From NCBI GenBank assembly GCA_031253985.1, contig JAIRVH010000222.1, positions 1-35,407 of the forward strand: a DNA stretch of 35,407 nt, read 5' to 3'. The translations under genes and the position numbers were made by a program. Under the pieces are notes generated by a model. The model ran no database searches, was not told where the DNA came from, and saw nothing but the letters and a program-made list of their open reading frames with translations. This stretch comes from Sphingobacterium sp. Its GTDB lineage: Bacteria; Bacteroidota; Bacteroidia; Sphingobacteriales; Sphingobacteriaceae. This document shows positions 1 to 7,500 of this stretch, in pieces. Each line of letters starts with the position of its first letter. Within the stretch, counting starts at the first letter, position 1.

Positions 1-238
1 GATCAGAAGATTTGTATAGATTGTAATATAGAATAGCTTTCTTAGAAAAGACATCTTGGTAAATCTTGATGCAAGATAACAATCTTATAGATAAAAGTAG
101 TTTAACATTATATTAAACATCAATTTTTTGATAAAATGGGCAAAAACCGCTAAATTGTACACCGAAATCGAAACATCAAAAACAATTTCGCAACGATAAC
201 AATATAAATTAAAATAATTCATAATAATCCTAATAACG
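1..238. other. AT-rich upstream region of acs, no gene seen
   Basis: No coding region is apparent. The stretch is strongly AT-rich and should carry the acs promoter, but I could not place a convincing Bacteroidota -33/-7 pair. A short inverted repeat (ATCTTG, 3 nt, CAAGAT) lies near position 64-78. There is no clear Shine-Dalgarno sequence before the acs start. Confidence 0.4.
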
Positions 239-2155
239 ATGAGCCTACAAATAAAATCATTTGAAGAATATCAAAGTGAATATAAGCGAAGTGTCGAACA
301 ACCTGAGGAGTTTTGGGCGAGTATTGCAGATCATTTTTTCTGGAAGAGAAAATGGAATAAGGTGCTGAACTGGAACTTTGAAGAACCCAATGTCAAATGG
401 TTTGAGGGTGCAAAATTAAATATTACAGAAAACTGTCTTGACCGCCATATTTACGCGAATGGTGATAAACCAGCCATCATCTGGGAACCTAACGATCCAA
501 ATGAAGCACACCGCATTCTTTCCTATAAGCAATTACTGCAAAAGGTAGAGCAATTTGCCAACGTACTTAAAAATAATAACATCAAAAAAGGGGACCGGGT
601 ATGCATTTATCTACCAATGGTTCCAGAATTGGTGATTGCTGTATTGGCCTGTGCCCGCATTGGTGCTATTCATTCCGTGGTATTTGGGGGCTTTTCAGCA
701 CGTTCTATCGCGGATCGTATCGTCGATGCGGAATGTAAACTGATCGTTACTTCAGATGGTAGTTACCGCGGCAATAAAACCATTGGTCTAAAAACGATTG
801 TAGACGATGCGTTAATGCAATGTGACACCGTTGAGAAAGTCATTGTTTTAACACGTACGCGTACACCGGTATCGATGATCAAAGGACGTGACGTATGGTG
901 GGAAGATGAGATCAAAAAAGTAGAAACACAAGGAAATCCAGCATGTCCAGCTGAAGAGATGGATGCTGAAGATACCTTATTTATCCTTTATACATCAGGA
1001 TCTACTGGTAAGCCTAAAGGTGTAGTACATACCTGTGGTGGTTATATGGTGTATACAGGATATACTTTTATGAACACCTTCCAATATAAGCCAAATGATG
1101 TATTTTTCTGTACGGCAGATATCGGCTGGATTACAGGACACAGTTATATCGTGTATGGGCCGTTATCACAAGGAGCTACTTCATTGATGTTTGAAGGTGT
1201 ACCAACTTTCCCTGACGCAAGCCGTTATTGGGATATTGTAGATAAATTCAAAGTGAACATTATCTACACCTCCCCTACCGCTTTACGCTCATTGATGGCA
1301 TTTGGCGACGAATTTGTCGACAAAAACGATCTTTCTTCTTTGCGCGTTTTGGGATCCGTAGGTGAACCTATCAATGAAGAAGCCTGGAACTGGTTTAACG
1401 AAAAAGTTGGTAAAACGAACTGCCCTATTGTGGATACCTATTGGCAAACAGAGAATGGCGGTCACTTAATCACATCGCTTGCCGGCGTAACACCGGAAAA
1501 AGCAAGTTATGCGATGTTCCCAATGCCGGGAATTCAACCTGCATTAATGGACGAAAATGGAAAAGAAATTGAGGGCAATGATGTGACGGGCAATCTATGT
1601 ATCAAATTCCCATGGCCAGGTATGTTACGTACAACATGGGGAGATCATGACCGCTGCCGTCAAACCTATTTCTCGACGTATAAGGATATGTATTTTACGG
1701 GCGATGGATGTTTCCGCAGTCCAGAGGGCTATTACAAAATCACAGGCCGTGTAGATGATGTACTGAACGTTTCGGGCCACCGTATTGGTACAGCAGAGGT
1801 AGAAAATGCCATCAATATGCATGCTGATGTTGTGGAATCTGCTATTGTCGGTTACCCGCATCCCGTAAAAGGGCAGGGTATCTATGCTTATGTAATCGCA
1901 AATCACCACACCGATGCCGAAGCAACCAAAAAAGATATCATGGAAACTGTTTCACGCATTATCGGTCCGATTGCGAAACCAGACATTATCCAGTTTGTGG
2001 ATGACCTACCAAAGACACGTTCAGGAAAAATTATGCGCCGTATCTTACGCAAGATTGCCGAAGACGATATCGCCAATGTAGGTGATACTTCGACGCTTCA
2101 AGATCCTGCTGTTGTAGAAGGTATCATCAAAGGCGCTGCAGCTATGAAAAAATAG
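239..2155 (+). CDS. acs: acetyl-CoA synthetase (acetate-CoA ligase, AMP-forming)
   Basis: Cytoplasmic enzyme that activates acetate with ATP to acetyl-AMP and then to acetyl-CoA, feeding the TCA and glyoxylate cycles. The 638-residue length fits the family. Visible ANL-superfamily motifs are the P-loop-like YTSGSTGKPKG at residues 251-261, TYWQTENGG, the TGDG segment, and the hinge/A8 region GRVDDVLNVSGHRIGTAEVE. Near the C-terminus PKTRSGKIMRR contains the catalytic lysine (K597), the residue that is reversibly acetylated in characterised Acs enzymes. The N-terminal ACAS_N region (FEEYQSEYKRSVEQPEEFW) shows the start is right. The gene stands alone and is followed by a hairpin terminator at 2178-2214. 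Very confident; propionyl-CoA synthetase is less likely given the close match to Acs motifs. Confidence 0.97.
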   Translation: MSLQIKSFEEYQSEYKRSVEQPEEFWASIADHFFWKRKWNKVLNWNFEEPNVKWFEGAKLNITENCLDRHIYANGDKPAIIWEPNDPNEAHRILSYKQLLQKVEQFANVLKNNNIKKGDRVCIYLPMVPELVIAVLACARIGAIHSVVFGGFSARSIADRIVDAECKLIVTSDGSYRGNKTIGLKTIVDDALMQCDTVEKVIVLTRTRTPVSMIKGRDVWWEDEIKKVETQGNPACPAEEMDAEDTLFILYTSGSTGKPKGVVHTCGGYMVYTGYTFMNTFQYKPNDVFFCTADIGWITGHSYIVYGPLSQGATSLMFEGVPTFPDASRYWDIVDKFKVNIIYTSPTALRSLMAFGDEFVDKNDLSSLRVLGSVGEPINEEAWNWFNEKVGKTNCPIVDTYWQTENGGHLITSLAGVTPEKASYAMFPMPGIQPALMDENGKEIEGNDVTGNLCIKFPWPGMLRTTWGDHDRCRQTYFSTYKDMYFTGDGCFRSPEGYYKITGRVDDVLNVSGHRIGTAEVENAINMHADVVESAIVGYPHPVKGQGIYAYVIANHHTDAEATKKDIMETVSRIIGPIAKPDIIQFVDDLPKTRSGKIMRRILRKIAEDDIANVGDTSTLQDPAVVEGIIKGAAAMKK

Positions 2156-2177
2156 TACAACGTATATTTTTATAGGG

Positions 2178-2214
2178 AACAAGGGCTGCCCATTGGTTAT
2201 GGACGGCCCTTGTT
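2178..2214 (+). terminator. acs intrinsic terminator hairpin
   Basis: AACAAGGGC at 2178-2186 pairs with GCCCTTGTT at 2206-2214. The stem extends inward (TG with CG, one mismatch, then CCA with TGG), leaving a small loop. It begins 22 nt after the acs stop codon. Only a weak T-rich stretch follows, so efficiency is uncertain. Confidence 0.7.
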
Positions 2215-2308
2215 GCTTGTGTTATCTTATCTCTCTCCCTCCGCAAGGTCATTTCAGATATTCAAGACATTACCAGCTATAGTCCCTCTTTATGCCGTAT
2301 AAATAGGT

Positions 2309-3301
2309 CTATCTTGACGTGTTCAACCGGATTGGAAGCGAATACTGCACATTGACTTTCTCTCCACGCTGTATGCCGGGCTTCCATTTACCTGCTTTTT
2401 TTATCACGCGAATTCCTTCCTCTCCTGTTCCGAAACCTAGATCTCTCCTGACAACGGGCTCTTTTATATTGCCATCTTTATCTATTACAAAGGCGATCAT
2501 TACAATACCTGACACCTGATTACTAATGGCCTCCCTCGGATAGACGTAGTTGCTTGCGATAAAGCCCATGAGTCTTGAAATTCCACCGGGATAATCAGGC
2601 GGGCTCATAAAGTTGGACGAATCATATTTAAAAACCCCACCATCAACCTTTGTTTTAGTACCTGACACTAATTGATTATTCGAGTACGTTTCAACAAAGC
2701 TATCCTTGCCGATCTTTCCTTTCCATTCACCTTCACGCAGACTATTTTTCATGTGTCCTTCTTCATAGCTCCAGCCATAATTTATACGGATAAAACCGGT
2801 CCCATTTTCAAGGGTTTTGTTGTTGAGAGAATCATAGTACACAACATAAATGGGATCTTCTATTTTCAGTTTTCCTTTTTTATCGACACTATTTGGATAA
2901 AAAACAATCTTCTCCAATTTATTCCCCGGATACAGATAAAAAGCAGAATCTATCAGAGCACTCTCGTCACTGTAGTTTTCTAAGCTTTTTAACGTTCCCT
3001 GTTCATAAAATTCGTATTTTCGTCCGCGAAATTTAAATGGATAAAGCGCATTTGTACTGATCCCACTGAGTTTGATCGAATCATTGCGCGTGTAAAACTC
3101 CTCGACACGATAAACCTTATCCTTTCCCGATGCATCCACATGAATTGTACGCATGTAATAAGCTGAATCAGCCTTTTTTGTTTCAGCATTATTTTTCTTA
3201 TGATAAGTTGTAAAAGCAACCTGAGCATAAAGGTTTGATAAAAAGAGATTGAACAGTAGAAGAAAGACGAGTGAAGACCCAAAATGTAAATAATACTTCA
3301 T
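2309..3301 (-). CDS. exported protein with TonB C-terminal domain
   Basis: 330 residues. A signal peptide (hydrophobic FLLLFNLFLSNLYA, cleavage near residue 26) is followed by a charged, Tyr-rich middle with MORN-like fragments such as GHMKNSLREGEWKG. A TonB C-terminal domain follows at about residues 240-328: PDYPGGISRLMGFIASNYVY, then VSGIVMIAFVIDKDGNI and the terminal KWKPG..RGEKVNVQYSLPI. Classical TonB has an uncleaved N-terminal anchor and a Pro-rich spacer, both missing here, so this is unlikely to be the main energy transducer. Bacteroidota often have such periplasmic or envelope TonB_C proteins of unknown role. It is a single gene reading away from the DnaA-box-like region at 3412-3446. 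The domain call is firm, the function open. Confidence 0.85.
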   Translation of the reverse strand: MKYYLHFGSSLVFLLLFNLFLSNLYAQVAFTTYHKKNNAETKKADSAYYMRTIHVDASGKDKVYRVEEFYTRNDSIKLSGISTNALYPFKFRGRKYEFYEQGTLKSLENYSDESALIDSAFYLYPGNKLEKIVFYPNSVDKKGKLKIEDPIYVVYYDSLNNKTLENGTGFIRINYGWSYEEGHMKNSLREGEWKGKIGKDSFVETYSNNQLVSGTKTKVDGGVFKYDSSNFMSPPDYPGGISRLMGFIASNYVYPREAISNQVSGIVMIAFVIDKDGNIKEPVVRRDLGFGTGEEGIRVIKKAGKWKPGIQRGEKVNVQYSLPIRLNTSR

Positions 3302-3411
3302 AAAAATTGTTTGTATAGCGGTAATAATAAGAAATATCTAAGATAATTAATAAATTAACCGGTTAAATAACGATTAATTTTTCCTCCTATATGTACTAGG
3401 AGATGCCTTTT

Positions 3412-3446
3412 AGTTTTCCACATCATGTTAATAACTCTGTTGATAA
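3412..3446. promoter_or_regulatory. array of three DnaA-box-like 9-mers (copy A)
   Basis: TTTTCCACA at 3414-3422 (+), TTATTAACA at 3426-3434 (-) and TTATCAACA at 3438-3446 (-) resemble the DnaA box TTATCCACA. Their starts are exactly 12 nt apart. The block 3412-3435 matches the reverse complement of 4643-4666 at 23 of 24 positions, and the second array has the same order of sites in inverted orientation. This may be part of a replication origin or a DnaA-titration site. Function is inferred from motif and spacing only. Confidence 0.5.
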
Positions 3447-3567
3447 CTTAGAAAACTTAATCACCTTCTTTCTCTCGAAGCCTTATAATTTCTTCCAATG
3501 CCTAAACATCGATCTGGTCCTTTGGTATAAATTTCTTAATCGAAAATATCCGTAAGCTATTTCTAAT

Positions 3568-3596
3568 AAAAAAAGCCACATCATCCCGACGTGGCC
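3568..3596 (-). terminator. intrinsic terminator of the 3629-4060 gene
   Basis: Read on the minus strand, GCCACGTC and GATGTGGC form an 8-bp stem (one G.U pair) around the loop GGGAT at 3575-3595. A run of seven U follows. The hairpin starts 34 nt after the stop codon of the minus-strand gene. It is a textbook rho-independent terminator. Confidence 0.9.
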
Positions 3597-3628
3597 AAAA
3601 TAAACATATGAATTTAATTAAACAGTTT

Positions 3629-4060
3629 CTATTTATAAGAGTTTACGGAACTTGCAACCTTCCAGGTTCCAGATTCATTGACCAATGTCACCAAATCAGT
3701 TTTTGTAAAATCGTCAAACTTCATAGTGATACGTGCGACCATATAGTTATCAGATTCCTCAAGAACCTCAGTATTGGTACTGCAATTTAACTTTTCACCT
3801 TTTTGTTTTTTTAGGAAGGAGATAACTTCCGAACGGTTATTGGTTCGGGCCGTTTTGCCCTGAATTTTTTGTGTGAATTCGGATGCGAACAATTTTTCTA
3901 CGCCCTGAGATACGCCTTCGGTCATTACTGACACGTAACTATCGATTGCCAAATCGGCTGTGGAAAGGTTCAATGCTTTGCCTGGATCAGTTGCTGCCAT
4001 TGAAAAAGTCGAGATGGTAATCAATGCTGCTGCAGCGAATGTCTTTACTAAAGTTTTCAT
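3629..4060 (-). CDS. small exported NTF2-like (lumazine-binding-like) protein
   Basis: 143 residues with a clear signal peptide (MKTLVKTFAAAALITISTFSMA, cleavage before ATDPGKA). The mature part of about 120 residues resembles small NTF2/SnoaL-like or putative lumazine-binding proteins of Bacteroidota. It opens with a helical segment (STADLAIDSYVSVMTEGVSQG) and the FASEFTQKIQGK stretch. The end is typical of the fold: MVARITMKFDDFTKTDLVTLVNESGTWKVASS. No catalytic residue can be named, and the ligand is unknown. It is a single gene with its own terminator at 3568-3596, lying between the two DnaA-box-like arrays. The fold assignment is by pattern only. Confidence 0.75.
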   Translation of the reverse strand: MKTLVKTFAAAALITISTFSMAATDPGKALNLSTADLAIDSYVSVMTEGVSQGVEKLFASEFTQKIQGKTARTNNRSEVISFLKKQKGEKLNCSTNTEVLEESDNYMVARITMKFDDFTKTDLVTLVNESGTWKVASSVNSYK

Positions 4061-4328
4061 AATTGCTATACTTTATATTGTTAGTTTTTTTGTCTCTTTT
4101 CTAATTGTCGCAAGGATCTTGATTTTGTTGCATCATTTCCTCTTAGATTATGATTCAAAAGTAAGACAGCACAGCATTCCTTTTTATTACATTTAGATCA
4201 ACGGAACAAAAAAGTCGGTAAATGAAGGTGTTGGAGCGGTAAATGATTACGCACTCCGATAGGAAAAACAAAGTTGTAGGCAGAAATTTGCCATAAATTG
4301 ATAAGACTTTGATATCAAAAAGGTATGT

Positions 4329-4514
4329 TTATGCCTGTCGAGCAGTTGTGTTGAACTCTGAAAATATAGTGATCACAATTGTGCTAGAGACACAACCTAC
4401 AAATAGGGAATCACGAATGGAAGATTTGTCATCTAAAAAATAGTAAACTGAAGCTGCTATTGAAAAGCAGGCGATGAAGGACAATATTAAAACAAGTATA
4501 AATTTTGTTTTCAT
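4329..4514 (-). CDS. small two-helix membrane protein, unknown
   Basis: About 61 residues starting MKTKFILVLILSF. The in-frame Met nine codons upstream (4541) would add a polar leader, so the start at 4514 is preferred. A first hydrophobic helix (FILVLILSFIACFSIAASVYYF) and a second (SLFVGCVSSTIVITIFSEF) are joined by a short charged turn (LDDKSSIRD). No family recognised. Layout resembles the other tiny membrane protein at 6492-6710 (MKT start, helix, VY-F, acidic turn, helix, FxE), so the two may be distant relatives. Small size and lack of a recognised family leave moderate doubt that it is expressed. Confidence 0.5.
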   Translation of the reverse strand: MKTKFILVLILSFIACFSIAASVYYFLDDKSSIRDSLFVGCVSSTIVITIFSEFNTTARQA

Positions 4515-4821
4515 CACTAAGGGCTTAAAACAGTGTAACACTATTTAAACCCTGGAAGTCATTCCGCTTTAATTTGCCAGCCCAATGAGATTTAGGCCCA
4601 GTTGTGTTTGTACAGAAGTGAGAGCAATACGTTTTCCACACCGTTATTAACATCATGTGGAAAACTTAAATACATTTTGTTACCTGTCTTTTTAAAATCG
4701 TACCTCAACAAGTCATCATGAATCTACATTTGGCAATTAAATTTGATTTCCTCATATTTTAGATCAGGCTGTGCTCATCATCAATACGACGTGACGAGAA
4801 TCCGGAGTAAGTTTCGACCTC
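4515..4821. other. intergenic region with second DnaA-box-like array
   Basis: 307 nt without a recognisable gene. The one notable element is a perfect 10-bp inverted repeat, GTTTTCCACA at 4631-4640 with TGTGGAAAAC at 4656-4665, which forms part of the DnaA-box-like array annotated separately. Nothing else stands out. Confidence 0.55.
4632..4666. promoter_or_regulatory. array of three DnaA-box-like 9-mers (copy B, inverted)
   Basis: TTTTCCACA at 4632-4640 (+), TTATTAACA at 4644-4652 (+) and TTTTCCACA at 4656-4664 (-) again start exactly 12 nt apart. Read on the minus strand, order and orientation match copy A, with the third site changed from TTATCAACA to TTTTCCACA. The arrays are about 1.2 kb apart and point at each other. 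DnaA binding is inferred. Confidence 0.5.
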
Positions 4822-5826
4822 CTATTTCATTCGAATAAAGGTACCGTTAGCATAATCAAGCTTTTGAGTGTAATAGTTTGTTTCGGGGCCTGATACGAAC
4901 ACCCCTCCTATCGCACCCAATAGCAATGAGGTCACAACAACATTGGTTGCTGAAGCAGTTTCCTTAACTGGTCCTACAAAAATAAAATCGTCGGACTCCT
5001 TTATTAAAGGATAGAATTGTTCTTGACTTGAAACAAATGGCTGACTGGCATGCACTACTGCATAGTAATCTTTTGGATTTATCTTTTTAAGCTGACCTTT
5101 TCCATTTTCCTTAAAGAAGCCTAAATAGGGATCACCATCTTTTAATTGCACCTTTCCGCCAGATGGTGTTTGATGGGCAAACTCTTCATAGGTCAGGTAT
5201 GCCCCATCTCTCCAAGTTGTGGCGTTGTAAAGTGCTAATTGTTTCTTTTGAATGTCCTCGTAATTTTCAATTTCACTAAAGCTGTAACTTTTTGTCGTAT
5301 CGCTGTTTTTGGTTAAAGCATCAAAGATTAGATTATTGACTACCTCACTTGCACGCGCTAAAGTCGCTTTGGTTACATCCATCCCTTTCACAACAATCGA
5401 GGTATCCAAGCGGGCGACCTGTAAATAACCCCCATTTACTTCCTTAGCAAACAAGATTGCTCTAAAGTCCAAAAAACCCTTTTCGGAGAAAGCACCTGTC
5501 AATTCGGCTATACAGAATTTTTCTAACCGCATCAGTAATTCGCCATCAGCTTTATGGCCTACTGTCATTTGTTCTAATTGGCTTTGCAATTGTTTTTCCA
5601 ATGATGGAACTGCCGCCAGCAATCTGTTTGCATTCAACATACCGACTTGTATCACACCAAGATTATCTTTTATTTCTCTTGCGTCGTATAGGCTTATCTT
5701 GCCATACTTCGCATGTTCAATGACCTTAACAGGTTTCTTGAATTGAAATGGCCTCGTCTTTGGCTGCGCTTTCACTACAAAAGCATGTATAAGAATAGTA
5801 AGTAGGAGGAAAATTATTCGTTTCAT
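4822..5826 (-). CDS. exported protein of unknown function
   Basis: 334 residues beginning with a signal peptide (MKRIIFLLLTILIHAFVVKA, cleavage before QPKTRPF). The mature protein is soluble for most of its length and rich in Lys, Glu and Leu. A segment at about 60-110 with heptad-like leucines (LLAAVPSLEKQLQSQLEQM) may be helical. A hydrophobic Gly/Ala/Val stretch near the C-terminus (NVVVTSLLLGAIGGVFV) could be a membrane or buried segment. It is followed by SGPETNYYTQKLDYANGTFIRMK. No catalytic motif or known domain recognised. It is 46 nt downstream of the lipoprotein gene at 5873-6406 on the same strand, so the two may be cotranscribed. Conserved length and codon pattern support a real gene. 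Confidence 0.75.
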   Translation of the reverse strand: MKRIIFLLLTILIHAFVVKAQPKTRPFQFKKPVKVIEHAKYGKISLYDAREIKDNLGVIQVGMLNANRLLAAVPSLEKQLQSQLEQMTVGHKADGELLMRLEKFCIAELTGAFSEKGFLDFRAILFAKEVNGGYLQVARLDTSIVVKGMDVTKATLARASEVVNNLIFDALTKNSDTTKSYSFSEIENYEDIQKKQLALYNATTWRDGAYLTYEEFAHQTPSGGKVQLKDGDPYLGFFKENGKGQLKKINPKDYYAVVHASQPFVSSQEQFYPLIKESDDFIFVGPVKETASATNVVVTSLLLGAIGGVFVSGPETNYYTQKLDYANGTFIRMK

Positions 5827-5872
5827 TGGTTTAATAAATTTTCAAAATTAGGCAATACGCTAAGTTATAGCA

Positions 5873-6406
5873 TTATTTATTCTTCTGCAACGTCAATACA
5901 CCTGTATGGATCGATGGTTTTCCTTCCAATTCACTATCTATATCTTTTACAGTAAGTTCAAGAAAACTATTCACGAAAGCATAATGATAAGTTAACTTCT
6001 GCGGAACCGGCAATGGTTCCAATTGAAAAGTGATGATATTGCCATCGACCTTATAGCTCGCTCTTATCCTATCTCTCGTTTCGTCTTTGTGACCAGGTTT
6101 ATCTGGACCTATATACAAATAGTCACCGTTGTCGGACACAGTAAATGTCTCCGATGTTATCAATGCGGCACTATCAACACTATAAAACAGCAGTCCTTTA
6201 TATGTCGATGGGTAATAGCCATTTTTTGCCAAAAATGTTTTAACGTCAGTTGTTTCCTCTCTTAGTCCAGCGCCTGGGTCGGTATACTTTGTATAGATAG
6301 TTTTGACTTCCCATTCTCCTAAGAAAGGGTTAGCATCGTCTTTTTCTTTCTTACATCCTAGCATGAAGAAAATCAAAGAGACAAGAAACAATAATCTTTT
6401 CATCAT
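5873..6406 (-). CDS. small lipoprotein, lipocalin-like
   Basis: 177 residues with a lipoprotein signal (LLFLVSLIFFMLGC, lipid-accepting Cys18). The mature start CKKEKDDANPF matches the Lys/Asp-rich surface-export signal known for Bacteroidota lipoproteins. The sequence FLGEWEVKTIYTKYTD followed by alternating beta-prone segments (GDYLYIG, ASYKVDGNIITFQLEP, LELTVKD) resembles the lipocalin-like lipoprotein domains common in this phylum, though no specific family is claimed. It probably sits at the outer membrane. Start could be Met1 or Met2, with no effect on the mature protein. It precedes the unknown exported gene at 4822-5826 by 46 nt. Confidence 0.75.
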   Translation of the reverse strand: MMKRLLFLVSLIFFMLGCKKEKDDANPFLGEWEVKTIYTKYTDPGAGLREETTDVKTFLAKNGYYPSTYKGLLFYSVDSAALITSETFTVSDNGDYLYIGPDKPGHKDETRDRIRASYKVDGNIITFQLEPLPVPQKLTYHYAFVNSFLELTVKDIDSELEGKPSIHTGVLTLQKNK

Positions 6407-6491
6407 TTGTTTTGGTTAAATAATCAGCTTTTCTATATTTTCCCAGGTATCACTTTCTGCGGTTAGAGCAGCTATATTTAGAGATTCTAAT

Positions 6492-6710
6492 CTATTTAGT
6501 TCTCTTTGTCTTTATTTCCACAAATGTAAGGGTCAATGCTCCCACGATCAGATAAATAAAGGTTGCGATTATCCTACCTGTAGTGAACTCCGCCGCTTCA
6601 CCTCGAAAGTAAACGTCAATAAGTTGCTGACTTAATATGATTACTAGCATAATAAGGCAGTAAAGAAAAAATAACTTACAGTGTGTTTTCATAATTTTCA
6701 TAAACGGCAT
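6492..6710 (-). CDS. small two-helix membrane protein, unknown
   Basis: Up to 72 residues. Three in-frame Met codons (residues 1, 4 and 7) could serve as start; MKTHCKLFFLYC, from residue 7 at 6692, looks most natural. Two hydrophobic helices (LFFLYCLIMLVIILSQQLI and IIATFIYLIVGALTLTFVE) flank a short polar turn (DVYFRGEAAEFTTGR), with a basic C-terminus (KTKRTK) expected in the cytoplasm. No family recognised. The layout recalls the protein at 4329-4514. The gene is divergent from the operon starting at 6879, and the 168-nt gap between them is extremely AT-rich and probably holds both promoters. Confidence 0.5.
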   Translation of the reverse strand: MPFMKIMKTHCKLFFLYCLIMLVIILSQQLIDVYFRGEAAEFTTGRIIATFIYLIVGALTLTFVEIKTKRTK

Positions 6711-6878
6711 ATGACGTGAACACTAATAATTTGGTTAAAAAAAACAATAATAAATTTAAACAAAGAAAAATAAAATAATAAAAAAAAACTATATTTTAGA
6801 CAGCCAAGATACTAAGACAATTAATAAAACCAAAAGCAGCAGTTAAAAATAGTCTTTTAAAATGAAAATCACCAAATT

Positions 6879-7496
6879 ATGAAGAAGTATTTATTATTAT
6901 CCAGTATTTTGATCAGTCTTATGAGCTGTCAAAGAGACCGTTTGGAGACGGAGCTCAATACAAAAAAGCCAAAGAGCAGTTTTAATTTAGCAATGCTCAA
7001 AAAATTCACAAAAGCAAAGTCTATAGAAGAAAAAGCACTTTTTGCTAAAAAAGCCGGAACAAAAGCAAATGGTTCCAACGCTGTCGACAATGAGAGTGCA
7101 ATGGATCAATTACTTTGGGACTATGCGGTAAAGGAAGTCGTCAACGACACGAAATATTCTTATCTAATTCCCTTAAGTGGCGGTATATCAACAGACAAAA
7201 TTGTTGATTACATTGCTGACAAAGGTTATCGGATGATTAATTTTTATTCTGATCAAAACCAACAGAATGTATATGCCCGACTGCGGGAATATCGGCCCCG
7301 GCCTTCATACATTGATAGCCTGTGTCAGGTAAAGAATATCAGCATGACCAATTATGACTACACGGAATATCAGCAAGTATTGGCCAATGAAAAATTTGAC
7401 GGTCATATTGTCGTCTTTAATTTAGATGGGAAAGCATTCAAACTGATAAAGGTCTCCATGGGTAAGGTGGGAGATGTACTAACCTATAATGATTAA
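6879..7496 (+). CDS. lipoprotein of unknown function, first gene of the JAMM/triple-paralogue module
   Basis: 205 residues with a lipoprotein signal peptide (MKKYLLLSSILISLMSC, Cys17) and mature start CQRDRLETELNTKKPK. After a Lys-rich linker there is a folded region from about residue 70 (DQLLWDYAVKEVVNDTKYSYLIPL, DKIVDYIADKGYRMINFYSDQ). The C-terminal part is beta-rich (FDGHIVVFNLDGKAFKLIKVSMG). I do not recognise a family. It is the first gene of a same-strand run: the next start lies 4 nt after its stop (or overlaps by 8 nt if the upstream Met at 7489 is used), so translational coupling is likely. A role as outer-membrane partner of the following exported protein is inferred from position alone. 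Confidence 0.8.
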   Translation: MKKYLLLSSILISLMSCQRDRLETELNTKKPKSSFNLAMLKKFTKAKSIEEKALFAKKAGTKANGSNAVDNESAMDQLLWDYAVKEVVNDTKYSYLIPLSGGISTDKIVDYIADKGYRMINFYSDQNQQNVYARLREYRPRPSYIDSLCQVKNISMTNYDYTEYQQVLANEKFDGHIVVFNLDGKAFKLIKVSMGKVGDVLTYND

Positions 7497-7500
7497 GACG

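Larger units (their letters stand above)
3302..3628. other. intergenic region with DnaA-box-like array and terminator
   Basis: This 327-nt stretch has no gene. It holds a perfect 12-nt palindrome TTAACCGGTTAA at 3355-3366, a three-site DnaA-box-like array at 3412-3446, and the terminator of the minus-strand gene at 3568-3596. The promoter of the TonB_C gene should also lie here, near 3302-3350, but no clear boxes were found. Confidence 0.6.

Noticed and set aside
1625..1909. Minus-strand reading frame inside acs
   Set aside because: Lies wholly opposite a certain gene, has a Cys- and Ile-rich composition, no domain and no start context.
2309..3301. This gene as the housekeeping tonB for the SusC transporters
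   Set aside because: It has a cleavable signal peptide and no N-terminal anchor plus Pro-rich spacer, so energy transduction from ExbBD is unlikely.
3355..3366. Palindrome TTAACCGGTTAA as an operator
   Set aside because: Perfect but only 12 nt, single copy, and not in a clear position relative to a promoter; kept only as a note in the intergenic entry.
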